The notes under the pieces were generated by a model, which did not search any database, had not been told where the DNA came from, and worked only from the letters and a program-made list of their open reading frames with translations. Of a stretch of 35,721 nt of DNA, positions 16,319-26,771 are shown piece by piece; position 1 is the stretch's first letter; every line of letters begins with the position of its first letter. Source of the DNA: Minwuia sp. (GTDB lineage Bacteria > Pseudomonadota > Alphaproteobacteria > Minwuiales > Minwuiaceae); assembly GCA_029213165.1 (NCBI GenBank), contig JARGNO010000022.1, positions 1-35,721 on the forward strand, read 5' to 3'. Both the position numbers and the translations under genes were made by a program.

Positions 16319-17395
16319 ATGCCTGATACCCGTCGCATCATAGCCGACCTGCTGGCCCACTACGACAGCCACCGTCGCCGCCTGCCCTGGCGCGCAGATC
16401 CCGGCGTGCGGCCCGATCCCTATCACGTCTGGCTGAGCGAGATCATGCTGCAGCAGACCACCGTGCAGACCGTGATCCCCTATTTCGAACATTTCCTGAC
16501 CCGCTGGCCGACCGTCGCCGACCTGGCCGCAGCGGAACAGGACGCCGTGATGCATGCCTGGCAGGGTCTCGGCTATTACAGCCGGGCGCGCAACCTGCTG
16601 AAATGCGCCAGGGTCGTGGTCGGGGAACACGCAGGCCGGTTCCCGGAAACGGAGGCAGGTCTGCGCACCCTGCCCGGTGTCGGCCCCTATACTGCCGCCG
16701 CCATCGCCGCCATCGCATTTGACCAGCCGACCATGCCCGTGGATGGCAATATCGAGCGGGTGAGCGCGCGGCTGTTTGCGGTCACGGAGGCCATGCCGAC
16801 CGCGAAGCCGCAGCTGAAGCGCCTGGCGGCGACCATGATTGCCACCCATCGACCCGGCGACATGGCGCAGGCACTGATGGATCACGGGGCGACGATCTGC
16901 ACCCCGCGCAGCCCCGCCTGCGGGCGCTGCCCCATCGCGGATGAGTGCCTTGCACACGCAGGCGGCATTGCCGCCGATCTGCCACGCAAGGCACCGAAGA
17001 AGGCGAAACCGACGCGACACGCCGTCTTCTTCTGGCTGACGCGGGCGGAGGACGGTGCCGTGCTGTTTCAGCGCCGACCCGACAGGGGACTGCTCGGCGG
17101 CATGGTGATGCCGCCCTCCACCGACTGGCGTGATGAACAGGCCTGGGAAACCGCTGAAACCGAGAGACAGGCACCCGTGGCAACCGACTGGAAGCCGCTC
17201 AACGGCGCGGTCAGCCACACCTTCACCCACTTCCATTTCCAGATGCAGGTCTGGGTCGGCCACCTGCGCAGCGGCCGGGGCTTCGACAGCGCGGACGACA
17301 TCTGGTCCCCGCCGGACCAGCTCGACCGGCTGGCCCTGCCCACTGTCGCGAAGAAGGTCTGCCGCCATGCGCTGTCGGGTGGCACGCTTGTCTGA
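16319..17395 (+). CDS. mutY: Adenine DNA glycosylase MutY
   Basis: A 358-residue base-excision repair glycosylase that removes adenine mispaired with 8-oxoguanine. Visible elements are the LSEIMLQQTTV helix with the catalytic Glu, the helix-hairpin-helix LPGVGPYTAAAI, VDGNIERV with the catalytic Asp, and the [4Fe-4S] ligand set C-x6-C-x2-C-x5-C (CTPRSPACGRCPIADEC). The C-terminal NUDIX-like domain that recognises 8-oxoG follows. I chose ATG 16319 because the MutY match begins there. The longer frame from 16253 would add 22 proline-rich residues and overlap dciA. Its end overlaps the start region of the ChaC-like gene. Confidence 0.95.
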   Translation: MPDTRRIIADLLAHYDSHRRRLPWRADPGVRPDPYHVWLSEIMLQQTTVQTVIPYFEHFLTRWPTVADLAAAEQDAVMHAWQGLGYYSRARNLLKCARVVVGEHAGRFPETEAGLRTLPGVGPYTAAAIAAIAFDQPTMPVDGNIERVSARLFAVTEAMPTAKPQLKRLAATMIATHRPGDMAQALMDHGATICTPRSPACGRCPIADECLAHAGGIAADLPRKAPKKAKPTRHAVFFWLTRAEDGAVLFQRRPDRGLLGGMVMPPSTDWRDEQAWETAETERQAPVATDWKPLNGAVSHTFTHFHFQMQVWVGHLRSGRGFDSADDIWSPPDQLDRLALPTVAKKVCRHALSGGTLV

Positions 17396-17936
17396 GCGGC
17401 CTCATGACAGCGACCTCTGGGTCTTCGGATACGGCAGTCTGATGTGGCGACCCGGCTTCGATCATCTGGACCGGCAGCGGGCGCTGCTGCGGGGCCGCCA
17501 TCGCAGGCTCTGTGTCTGGTCATGGCACCATCGCGGCAGCCAGGCCAGCCCGGGGCTGGTAATGGGACTGGACCGGGGCGGGGCCTGTGTCGGCATCGCC
17601 TATCGCGTCGCCGCCGCCAATGCGCAACACGTGCGTGACTATCTGGACGCGCGGGAGCGGGTGACACCGGTCTATCTCGCCACGGACGTGCAGTTGCGAC
17701 TTGCGGACGGCCGGGCGGTAACCGCCCTGACCTACACGGTGGACCGCACCAATCCGCAGTATGCCGGTCGGCTGGATCTCGAAACCGCGGTGACCACGGT
17801 GCGCGGCGCCTCCGGCCACAGTGGCCGCAACCCGGATTATGTGCGCGAGACGGCGGCGCATCTGAGGGAAATAGGTGTATACGACCCATTCATGCAGGCG
17901 GTGGACGCTGCGCTGCCGCCCGAGGACCCGTCATGA
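17367..17936 (+). CDS. ChaC-like gamma-glutamylcyclotransferase
   Basis: A protein of about 189 residues with the VFGYGSLMW substrate-binding loop of gamma-glutamylcyclotransferases and the catalytic Glu in YLDARERV. ChaC enzymes degrade glutathione to 5-oxoproline and Cys-Gly in the cytoplasm. The start is uncertain: ATG 17367 overlaps the mutY end by 29 bp, while in-frame GTG (17379) and TTG (17388) are alternatives nearer the conserved domain. The stop overlaps the next ATG as ATGA, so it is coupled with the transporter gene. Confidence 0.88.
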   Translation: MRCRVARLSERPHDSDLWVFGYGSLMWRPGFDHLDRQRALLRGRHRRLCVWSWHHRGSQASPGLVMGLDRGGACVGIAYRVAAANAQHVRDYLDARERVTPVYLATDVQLRLADGRAVTALTYTVDRTNPQYAGRLDLETAVTTVRGASGHSGRNPDYVRETAAHLREIGVYDPFMQAVDAALPPEDPS

Positions 17937-18844
17937 TCACGCTCTGGATTCCCGTCACCATTGCCGCCGCCTTCCTGCAGAACCTTCGCTCCGCACTGCA
18001 GAAGGCCATCAAGGGCAGGCTCTCCACGGCGGGCGCGGCCTATTCGCGCTTCATCTACGCCCTGCCGCTGGCGCTGCTCTATGTCTGGGGCCTGCACGAC
18101 ATTGGTGGCTTCGGCCTGCCACAGCCGAACGGCCTGTTCCTGCTCTATTGCGCGCTGGGCGGCCTGTCACAGATCCTGTTCACGGTGACGCTGCTCTGGA
18201 TGTTCTCCTTCCGCAGCTTTGCCGTCGGCACGACATTCTCGAAGCTGGAGGTCGTGCTGATTGCCTTCCTGGGCGCGATCCTGCTGGGGGACACGGTGGG
18301 GCCGCTTGCGGCGGTCGCGATCGGTGTCGGCGCAGCCGGCACGGTGCTGCTGTCGCTGACCGAGACCCGCCTGACCCTTGGCAGCCTCTGGCGCGGCATG
18401 GGAGAGAAGGCGACGGCCATCGGCCTGTTGAGTGCTGTCCTGCTTGGCGCATCCGTGGTGTTCTATCGTGGCGCGGCGCTGGCCCTGGATGGCCCCGAGT
18501 TCGTCATGGCAGCAGCCTATGCCCTGGCCATCTCGCTGGCGATGCAGACGGTGATGATGGGCGCATGGTTCCTGGTCTTCGACCGTGCCGAACTGGGGCG
18601 GGTGCTGAAGGAATGGCGACGCGCCGCCCCGGTCGGGCTGGTGGGCATGGCCTGCTCCGTCTGCTGGTTCACCGCCTTCACCCTGCAGAACGCAGCCTAT
18701 GTGCGCGCGCTGGGACAGGTGGAGCTGGTCTTCACCTTCATTGCCGGCGTGTTCTGGTTCCGTGAGAAGGTCGCGAAGATCGAGGTCGCGGGAATCCTGC
18801 TGATCGTCTCCGCCATCCTGCTGATCCTGCTGGCAGAGGCGTGA
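17933..18844 (+). CDS. EamA/DMT-superfamily transporter
   Basis: A 303-residue integral membrane protein with about ten hydrophobic helices in two repeated halves of five, as in drug/metabolite transporters (EamA). The C-terminal half carries the typical NAAYVRALGQVELVFTFIAG and FREKV pattern. Such carriers move small metabolites such as amino acids or their derivatives across the inner membrane. The substrate cannot be deduced. Coupling to the ChaC-like gene hints at a link with glutathione or amino-acid turnover, but this is only contextual. Confidence 0.88.
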   Translation: MITLWIPVTIAAAFLQNLRSALQKAIKGRLSTAGAAYSRFIYALPLALLYVWGLHDIGGFGLPQPNGLFLLYCALGGLSQILFTVTLLWMFSFRSFAVGTTFSKLEVVLIAFLGAILLGDTVGPLAAVAIGVGAAGTVLLSLTETRLTLGSLWRGMGEKATAIGLLSAVLLGASVVFYRGAALALDGPEFVMAAAYALAISLAMQTVMMGAWFLVFDRAELGRVLKEWRRAAPVGLVGMACSVCWFTAFTLQNAAYVRALGQVELVFTFIAGVFWFREKVAKIEVAGILLIVSAILLILLAEA

Positions 18845-18891
18845 GGAGACACTCGACGGGGCATCGTGGTCGTCACCTCCGCTCACATCCC

Positions 18892-18921
18892 GTGACAAGG
18901 CGCTTGCCGCCGCGTTAGATA
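18892..18921 (+). promoter_or_regulatory. Possible promoter for ivd
   Basis: GTGACA (18892-18897) and TAGATA (18916-18921) lie 18 bp apart, 35 bp before the ivd start. The match is moderate and made by eye. Confidence 0.3.
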
Positions 18922-18955
18922 GCCACTGCCTCACAACGAACCCGGAGCAAGGGTC

Positions 18956-20128
18956 ATGATCCCGAACCAGTTCCCCAGCCTGAACTTCCACCTCGGCGAG
19001 ACGGCGGACATGATCCGCGACACGGTCTCCAGCTTCTCGGCGGACCGGATTGCGCCGCGGGCAGCCGACATTGACCGCGACAATGCCTTTCCCCGTGACC
19101 TCTGGCCGGAAATGGGTGAACTGGGACTGCTCGGCATGACCGTGGAGGAGGAATACGGCGGCAGCGGCCTCGGTTACCTGGAGCATGTCATCGCGATGGA
19201 GGAGATCAGCCGCGCCTCCGGTTCGGTGGGTCTCTCCTACGGCGCGCACTCCAACCTCTGCGTCAACCAGATCCGCCTGAACGGCACGGAGGCCCAGCGG
19301 CAGAAGTACCTGCCGAAGCTGGTCTCCGGTGAGCATCTGGGCGCGCTTGCCATGTCGGAACCCGGCGCCGGATCGGACGTGGTGAGCCTGAAACTGAAGG
19401 CGGAGAAGAAGGGCGACCGCTATGTCCTGAACGGCAACAAGTTCTGGATCACCAATGGCCCGACCGCCGACACGCTGGTGGTCTATGGCCGGACTGACCC
19501 GGATGCCGGGCCGCGCGGCATCACCGCCTTCATCATCGAGAAGGGGATGAAGGGTTTCTCCACGGCGCAGAAGCTCGACAAGCTGGGTATGCGCGGATCG
19601 GACACCGGGGAGCTGGTGTTCGAGGATTGCGAGGTGCCGGAGGAGAATATCCTGGGCGGACTGGGTCAGGGCGCGCGCGTGCTGATGTCCGGCCTGGACT
19701 ATGAACGCGCCGTGCTGGCGGGCGGACCGCTGGGCATCATGCAGTCCTGCATGGATGTCGTGATGCCCTATGTGCATGAGCGCAAGCAGTTCGGCACCCC
19801 CATCGGCGAATTCCAGCTGATGCAGGGCAAGATTGCCGACATGTACACCACCATGAACGCCTGCCGCGCCTACGTCTATTCGGTGGCCGGAGCCTGCGAC
19901 CGGGGGGAGGTCACACGCTATGACGCCGCCGGGTGCATCCTCTATGCGGCGGAGAAGGCAACCTGGATGGCGCTGGAGGCGATCCAGGCGCTGGGCGGCA
20001 ATGGCTACATCAACGAATACCCGACCGGCCGTTACCTGCGGGACGCCAAGCTCTACGAGATCGGGGCCGGTACGTCCGAGATACGGCGGATGCTGATCGG
20101 GCGCGAACTGTTCCAGAAGAGCGCCTGA
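18956..20128 (+). CDS. ivd: Isovaleryl-CoA dehydrogenase
   Basis: A 390-residue acyl-CoA dehydrogenase of the isovaleryl type, oxidising isovaleryl-CoA to 3-methylcrotonyl-CoA in leucine breakdown and feeding electrons to ETF. The key evidence is Glu250 in [12 protein letters not shown], the position of the catalytic base in isovaleryl-CoA dehydrogenase, together with Ala rather than Glu in the C-terminal [12 protein letters not shown] motif. Other signatures are [11 protein letters not shown] (132-142), KFWITNG and [12 protein letters not shown]. The usual leucine-degradation partners (methylcrotonyl-CoA carboxylase, HMG-CoA lyase) do not follow it; a ketopantoate-reductase-like gene starts 3 bp downstream. 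Confidence 0.93.
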   Translation: MIPNQFPSLNFHLGETADMIRDTVSSFSADRIAPRAADIDRDNAFPRDLWPEMGELGLLGMTVEEEYGGSGLGYLEHVIAMEEISRASGSVGLSYGAHSNLCVNQIRLNGTEAQRQKYLPKLVSGEHLGALAMSEPGAGSDVVSLKLKAEKKGDRYVLNGNKFWITNGPTADTLVVYGRTDPDAGPRGITAFIIEKGMKGFSTAQKLDKLGMRGSDTGELVFEDCEVPEENILGGLGQGARVLMSGLDYERAVLAGGPLGIMQSCMDVVMPYVHERKQFGTPIGEFQLMQGKIADMYTTMNACRAYVYSVAGACDRGEVTRYDAAGCILYAAEKATWMALEAIQALGGNGYINEYPTGRYLRDAKLYEIGAGTSEIRRMLIGRELFQKSA

Positions 20129-20131
20129 GCC

Positions 20132-21049
20132 ATGCGCATTGCCGTGATGGGGGCGGGGGCGCTCGGGTGTTACTACGGGGCCCGGCTGCAGCGCATGGGT
20201 GCGGACGTGACCTATATCGCGCGGGCACGGACGGTCGGCGTGCTGCAACAGACCGGCCTGACCGTGGACATGATGCAGGAGACACTGCATCTGCCCGATG
20301 TCAGCGCCACCACGGATCCGTCTTCGGTCGGCCCCGTGGATGTCGTCATCTTCGCCACCAAGCTCTATGACGTGGACGATGCGGCCCGTGCCATGGCCCC
20401 GCTGATCGGGCCCCGGACGCATGTGCTGTCACTGCAGAACGGGGTCTATACGGAGGAACTGCTGGCCGAGCTGTATGGTGCGGACCATGTCTGGGGCGGG
20501 CAGTCGATGCTGCCCGCGCAGGTCGTCGCACCGGGCCATGTCCGCCAGATCGCCAACATCGACCGGCTGGAATTCGGGCGGCTGGACAACGTGCAGGATG
20601 CCGCCATCACCGCTTTCCGCGCGAGACTGGAGCAAGCCGGTGTCTGGGCGCTGCTGGCCGAGAACACGCTGGAGAGCCTCTGGCGAAAGTTCGTCATGGT
20701 CGGATCCTATGCCGCCGTCAGCACCCTGGTGCGCGCCCGGCTGGGCAAGGTCAGGGCCTGCCCCGAAAGCTGGCAGCTCTATCGCGAACTGATGCAGGAA
20801 GCCTTCGCGGTCGGGCAGGCCAAGGGCGCAGGCATGGCCGAGGGGCTGGTGGACCAGCACTGGGCTGACGGCCTGAAACGCGACCCGGAGGTCGAGACCT
20901 CCATGCAGTTCGACCGCGAACGCGGCGCGCGGCTGGAACTCGACTGGTTCTCCGGCTACATCGTCCGCGAGGGCGAGCGCCTCGGCATTCCCACCCCCTG
21001 CCACCGCGTCGCCTGGATGGCCCTGAAGCCCTGGGCTGACGGCGGCTGA
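20132..21049 (+). CDS. Ketopantoate reductase family protein (PanE-like)
   Basis: A 305-residue NADPH-dependent reductase. The N-terminal Rossmann fold has GAGALGCYYGARL, followed by the helical ApbA/PanE C-terminal domain (WRKFVMVGSYAAVSTLVRA, a substrate-binding region, and a SMQFDRERG segment). True PanE reduces 2-dehydropantoate to pantoate for coenzyme A synthesis. Many paralogues act on other 2-keto acids. Coupling with ivd (3-bp gap) suggests a catabolic paralogue as likely as a biosynthetic enzyme, so I leave the symbol blank. Confidence 0.88.
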   Translation: MRIAVMGAGALGCYYGARLQRMGADVTYIARARTVGVLQQTGLTVDMMQETLHLPDVSATTDPSSVGPVDVVIFATKLYDVDDAARAMAPLIGPRTHVLSLQNGVYTEELLAELYGADHVWGGQSMLPAQVVAPGHVRQIANIDRLEFGRLDNVQDAAITAFRARLEQAGVWALLAENTLESLWRKFVMVGSYAAVSTLVRARLGKVRACPESWQLYRELMQEAFAVGQAKGAGMAEGLVDQHWADGLKRDPEVETSMQFDRERGARLELDWFSGYIVREGERLGIPTPCHRVAWMALKPWADGG

Positions 21050-21073
21050 GGGGAGCGGCGCGTTTCCGGCGGA

Positions 21074-21811
21074 TCACCCCTTCCCGAACGCCTTGATCCT
21101 TTCGGCCACTTCCGGGCTGCGGCCCGGGCTGTTGCGTCGTTCGAATTCCAGTGCGCCCCAGTGGCCATGATTCTGGCCCTGGTTGACCAGCATCTTGTCG
21201 GCGCGGAGCGTGAACCAGGAATTCTCCAGGAAGGATCGTGCCATCGCGGTGACGTGATCCAGCAGTTCCGCGTCGGGCACACATTCCAGCGCCAGGCCAA
21301 TGGCCACGGCCTCCGCGCCCGAGACCGGCGCGCCGGAATACATCATCTGCTTCGCCCGCTGCACACCCACCCGCTGTGGCAGGCGGCGGCTCATGCCCCA
21401 TTTGGGTGACATGCCCCACTTGCCGTGGGTGTCGCAGAACTTCGCTGATTCTCCGGCCACGATCAGGTCAGCCGAAAGCGCCAGTTCCAGCGCGCCGGTA
21501 TAGCAATGGCCCTGCACGGCGCAGATCACCGGCTGCGGCAGGTTCTCGATCAGGTCGATGGTGGAGGACTGGAAGGTCGGTACGGGCGGCACATCGCCGG
21601 ACTGGATCGCCTTCAGGTCATTGCCGGCGGAGAAAGACCGCCCCTCCCCCCGCAGGATCACCACACCGATCTCGTCCTGCTGTTCATTCAGCGCCTGCAC
21701 ATGCGCGTCCAGTTCCACGAACAGGCTGGGCGACAGCGCGTTCAGCGCCTCCGGCCGGTTCAGGCTGAGCACCGCCAGTCCGTTGTCATCCCGTCGGGTC
21801 ACCAGTGCCAT
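21074..21811 (-). CDS. Enoyl-CoA hydratase/isomerase family protein
   Basis: A 245-residue crotonase-fold protein. The oxyanion-hole segments are FSAGNDLKAI (first half) and the AVQGHCYTGALELALSADLIVA stretch, which carries Gly but not the full pair of catalytic Glu of classical crotonase (the second half reads KWGMSPKWGMSRRLPQRVG). Hydratase, isomerase or hydrolase activity on a CoA ester are all possible. The ATG is preceded by GGAGG. It is convergent with the PanE-like gene and divergent from the tungstate transporter. Confidence 0.88.
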   Translation of the reverse strand: MALVTRRDDNGLAVLSLNRPEALNALSPSLFVELDAHVQALNEQQDEIGVVILRGEGRSFSAGNDLKAIQSGDVPPVPTFQSSTIDLIENLPQPVICAVQGHCYTGALELALSADLIVAGESAKFCDTHGKWGMSPKWGMSRRLPQRVGVQRAKQMMYSGAPVSGAEAVAIGLALECVPDAELLDHVTAMARSFLENSWFTLRADKMLVNQGQNHGHWGALEFERRNSPGRSPEVAERIKAFGKG

Positions 21812-21994
21812 GATCCATCCTCCCCATCATCAGCAGGTGATATTGAAGGCTGCCGGGAGTCTCCTGTCCACAGGTGAACAGCCATGTCCGTCGCACAGGG
21901 GACCGATACCGACGCTTTCGGAAGCGTGGCCGACGGTACGGAAATGTGAGAGAAACATGGGAACACCGCGAAAGAACAGGCAACGGGCCGCAAG
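21812..21994. promoter_or_regulatory. Divergent region upstream of tupBCA, with a small hairpin
   Basis: These 183 bp separate the enoyl-CoA hydratase gene from the tungstate transporter. A perfect inverted repeat, ACGCTT-TCGG-AAGCGT, lies at 21912-21927 and could be an operator or an RNA hairpin in the tup leader. CCTGT-CC-ACAGG is a second, shorter dyad. I see no clear -35/-10 pair and no recognisable molybdenum- or tungsten-cofactor riboswitch. Confidence 0.35.
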
Positions 21995-22693
21995 ATGGGT
22001 GACGCAATCGCAGAAGCCTTCCGTCTGATTGCCGTCGGCGATGCCGCGCTTTGGGAGATTGTTTCCCTGTCCCTGCGCGTCAGCCTGACGGCGGTGGCGC
22101 TTGCCTGCCTGCTCGGCCTGCCGCTGGGTGCGCTGCTGGCCATCGCGCGGTTTCCGGGGCGCAGTGTGCTGATCGTGGCCACCAATTCCCTGATGGGCCT
22201 GCCACCGGTGCTGGCCGGACTGCTGGTCTATCTGCTGCTGTCGCGGGCCGGGCCGCTGGGGCCGCTGGAACTGCTCTATACGCCCACCGCCATGATCATT
22301 GCCCAGACCGTGCTGGTGACACCGATCATTGTCGCCCTGTCGCGGCAGGTGATCGCCGACATGCACCAGGAATATGACGAACAGCTGCGCAGCATGGGGA
22401 TCACCACCACCGGCGCGGTGCTGACCCTGCTATACGACGCGCGGCTTTCGTTGCTGACCGTGGCGCTGGCCGGGTTCGGACGCGCGGCGGCAGAGGTGGG
22501 CGCGGTGATGATGGTCGGCGGCAACATCAACCACGTCACCCGCGTCATGACGACAACCATCGCGCTGGAAACATCCAAGGGCAATCTGGCGATCGCGGTC
22601 GGCCTGGGTCTGGTGCTGATGCTGATCGCGCTGACCGTCAACGGCGCACTGATGGCCCTGCGCGGAACACAGGGGGTGGCGCGGCATGTCTGA
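21995..22693 (+). CDS. tupB: Tungstate ABC transporter permease, TupB-like
   Basis: A 232-residue inner-membrane permease with five to six transmembrane helices. The cytoplasmic coupling loop (EYDEQLRSMGITTTGAVLTLLYDARLSLLTVALAGFGRAAAEVG in layout) is typical of the TupB/ModB group, with the EVGAVMMVGGNI motif seen in TupB proteins. It forms the channel for tungstate uptake. Its stop overlaps the ATPase start by 8 bp. The substrate call rests on the binding protein two genes downstream. Confidence 0.85.
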   Translation: MGDAIAEAFRLIAVGDAALWEIVSLSLRVSLTAVALACLLGLPLGALLAIARFPGRSVLIVATNSLMGLPPVLAGLLVYLLLSRAGPLGPLELLYTPTAMIIAQTVLVTPIIVALSRQVIADMHQEYDEQLRSMGITTTGAVLTLLYDARLSLLTVALAGFGRAAAEVGAVMMVGGNINHVTRVMTTTIALETSKGNLAIAVGLGLVLMLIALTVNGALMALRGTQGVARHV

Positions 22694-23471
22694 GACAATC
22701 GCCACCTCCGACCGCCGCGCGCTGGCTCCGACACTAGGTCCGGCGCGGGGGCCGGATTCGGTCCTGCCCGTGGCCATGGACGGGGTTGGCTACACCGTCG
22801 ACGGCACCACCCTGCTGGAAGATGTCTCGCTGCGCATCCGGCCCGGTCGGCTGACCGCGATCATGGGGGCGAACGGGGCAGGCAAGACGCTCTGCCTGCG
22901 TCTGATCCAGGGGCTGCTGCATCCAACGGCCGGCACGCTCAGCCATGCGTCCGGCCCGGTGTCGCTCGCTGGTCGGCGTCGCATCGCAACCGTGTTCCAG
23001 CGCCCGGTGCTGCTGCGCCGTTCCGTCGCCGCCAACCTGCGCCACGCACTCAAGATCTATGGGGTGCCGCGGGTGGAGCGTGCGGCAATGCTGTCGGATC
23101 TGCTCGACCTGGCGGGGCTGCGCGCGCTGGCCCACCGCTCCGCCCGCGTGCTTTCCTCCGGTGAGCAGCAAAGGCTGTCCATCGTGCGCGCACTTGCGGC
23201 AGACCCCGACCTGCTGCTGCTGGACGAACCGACGGCCAACCTGGATCCCTATGCTACCCGCATGATCGAGACCCTGATCCGACAGGCAGAGGCGCGCGGG
23301 GCCACCGTGGTCCTGGTCACCCATGATGTCGGGCAGGCGCGGCGGCTGGCCGACGACGTGATCTTCCTGAACCGGGGCCGGGTCACGGAACAGACCCCGG
23401 CAGGCACATTCTTCGACCGCCCGCAGACCGCGGAAGCCGCCGCCTATCTGGCCGGGCGGCTGTTGCTGTGA
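22686..23471 (+). CDS. tupC: Tungstate ABC transporter ATP-binding protein, TupC-like
   Basis: A 261-residue ABC ATPase. Walker A is GANGAGKT, the signature is LSSGEQQRLS, Walker B is LLLLDEPTANLD and the switch His is in VTHDVGQA. About 30 residues precede the ABC domain. It energises uptake through TupB. It overlaps tupB by 8 bp and the binding-protein gene by 4 bp, so the three proteins are translated together. Confidence 0.87.
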   Translation: MSETIATSDRRALAPTLGPARGPDSVLPVAMDGVGYTVDGTTLLEDVSLRIRPGRLTAIMGANGAGKTLCLRLIQGLLHPTAGTLSHASGPVSLAGRRRIATVFQRPVLLRRSVAANLRHALKIYGVPRVERAAMLSDLLDLAGLRALAHRSARVLSSGEQQRLSIVRALAADPDLLLLDEPTANLDPYATRMIETLIRQAEARGATVVLVTHDVGQARRLADDVIFLNRGRVTEQTPAGTFFDRPQTAEAAAYLAGRLLL

Positions 23472-24286
23472 TCGGGCGCGCGCTGCTGGTGCTGGGCCTT
23501 GCCCTGCTGGCGCCGCTGGCGGTGGCAGATGAGCGTTTCATCGTTGTCCAGTCCACCACATCGACCGACAACTCCGGTCTCTACGAATGGCTGCTGCCAC
23601 AGTTCACCGCGGAGAGCGGGATCGGGGTGAGGGTTGTCGCCGTTGGCACCGGTCAGGCGCTGCGCAATGCCCGCAACGGCGATGGCGACGTGCTGATCGT
23701 CCATGCCCGCGCGGCGGAGGAAGCCTTCGTGGCGGAAGGGCACGGTGTGAAACGCCACGACCTGATGGTGAACGACTTCGTCATCGTCGGTCCCCGTGCC
23801 GATCCTGCCGGACTGCTGGAATCAGGCGGCGTGAACGACGCGCTGAAACGCATCGCGGAGGCGAGCGTGATCTTCGTTTCGCGCGGCGATGATTCAGGGA
23901 CCCACAAGAAGGAACTGGCGCTCTGGCGCGCGGCCGGACTTGATCCCGCAAGTGGCGACGGCGGCTGGTATCGTGAAAGCGGCTCAGGCATGGGCGCGAC
24001 CCTGAACATCGCCATCGGCATGGATGCCCATACCCTGACCGACCGCGCCACCTGGGTCAGCTTCGGCAACAAGGGGGATCACCTGGTCCTGGTGGAAGGC
24101 GACACGGCGCTGCAAAATCCCTATGGCGTCATCCTGGTGAACCCTGAAACCCATCCGGGCGTCAGGGCCAGGGATGGCCAGATCTTCATCGACTGGCTGC
24201 TGTCGCCCAAGGGTCAGGCCGCGATTTCCGGTTTCCGGGTGTATGGACAGCAACTGTTCTTCCCGAACGCCCGCAGGACCAACTGA
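23468..24286 (+). CDS. tupA: Tungstate-binding periplasmic protein, TupA-like
   Basis: A 272-residue solute-binding protein with a signal peptide (cleavage near AVA-DE). The mature N-terminus reads VVQSTTSTDNSGL, the TTTS-like oxyanion-binding signature of TupA proteins. A second conserved segment is SRGDDSGTHKKELALW. TupA binds tungstate with very high affinity and selects it over molybdate. The start is GTG, overlapping the tupC stop as GTGA. Unusually, the binding-protein gene is last rather than first in the operon. Confidence 0.9.
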   Translation: MIGRALLVLGLALLAPLAVADERFIVVQSTTSTDNSGLYEWLLPQFTAESGIGVRVVAVGTGQALRNARNGDGDVLIVHARAAEEAFVAEGHGVKRHDLMVNDFVIVGPRADPAGLLESGGVNDALKRIAEASVIFVSRGDDSGTHKKELALWRAAGLDPASGDGGWYRESGSGMGATLNIAIGMDAHTLTDRATWVSFGNKGDHLVLVEGDTALQNPYGVILVNPETHPGVRARDGQIFIDWLLSPKGQAAISGFRVYGQQLFFPNARRTN

Positions 24287-24370
24287 TACAATCGGAAACG
24301 TCATAGGGCTTTTCAGTTACAGGCCTGCATGGCTGGATGACGGGATCAGGACCATTCGGGGAGACGGGAC

Positions 24371-24814
24371 ATGAAATGGCTGCTGCCACCGCTGCTGACG
24401 CTGATCCTGCTGATCGCGCAGGTGCTGCTCTCGGTGCTCATGCCTGTGCCGGGCATGTTCGGCCCCGGCGCAAGTGAGGTCGGCTATCTGCTGATCGTGG
24501 CCGGGGTCCTGCTGATCATCTGGGGTGCGGGACATTTCAGGAAGGTCAGGACCAACATCAACACCTTCCGTGATCCGGACGTGCTCGTCACGGGTGGACC
24601 TTTCCGCTTCACCCGTAACCCGATGTACCTCGGGTTCTTCCTGATCCTGTTCGGTGCCGCCGTCGCCTATGACGCCGCAGCGGCCCTGCTGCCGGTCGCC
24701 GCGTTCTTCGCCGCCGCCAACTGGTGGTACATCCCCTACGAGGAGCGGGCGGCGGAGACCGCGCTTGGCGAGGCCTATGCCGAATACCGCAGCCGGGTGC
24801 GCCGCTGGCTGTAG
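24371..24814 (+). CDS. Isoprenylcysteine carboxyl methyltransferase-like membrane protein
   Basis: A 147-residue integral membrane protein with about four hydrophobic helices. The C-terminal part, GPFRFTRNPMYLGFFL followed by YIPYEERAAETALGEAYAEYRSRVRRWL in sequence, is the SAM-binding signature of the ICMT/PEMT methyltransferase family. Bacterial members may methylate lipids or isoprenoid-like compounds; the acceptor is unknown. A GGGGAGACGGG stretch precedes the ATG. It is convergent with typA, with a single base between stop codons and no visible terminator. Confidence 0.85.
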   Translation: MKWLLPPLLTLILLIAQVLLSVLMPVPGMFGPGASEVGYLLIVAGVLLIIWGAGHFRKVRTNINTFRDPDVLVTGGPFRFTRNPMYLGFFLILFGAAVAYDAAAALLPVAAFFAAANWWYIPYEERAAETALGEAYAEYRSRVRRWL

Positions 24815-24815
24815 G

Positions 24816-26642
<1,827 letters not shown>

Positions 26643-26649
26643 GGCGCGG

Positions 26650-26678
26650 GGTATACAGTGTCCGCGACTTCGCTACAA
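26650..26678 (-). promoter_or_regulatory. Candidate typA promoter giving a leaderless transcript
   Basis: On the minus strand, TTGTAG (26678-26673) and TATACC (26655-26650) are 17 bp apart. The start site expected 7 nt after the -10 falls on the A of the typA ATG at 26642. An alternative pairing, TTGTTG and TGTATA with 18 bp, gives a leader of only a few bases. Confidence 0.45.
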
Positions 26679-26771
26679 CAAGAGCCTCGTCGATTTTGTT
26701 GCATTGCAGCATATTCGCCATGCCTGCCAATGCTCTGGACGAAGGCCCTGACATTGCGCATATCCAGCACC

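Noticed and set aside
18167-20422. A 751-codon minus-strand frame opposite the EamA and ivd genes
   Set aside because: No recognisable domain, His/Asp/Arg-rich shadow composition, and two clear genes on the other strand.
21812-21994. A molybdenum/tungsten cofactor riboswitch before tupBCA
   Set aside because: Only a short 6-bp hairpin and a small dyad are present; I could not match the conserved core of that RNA.
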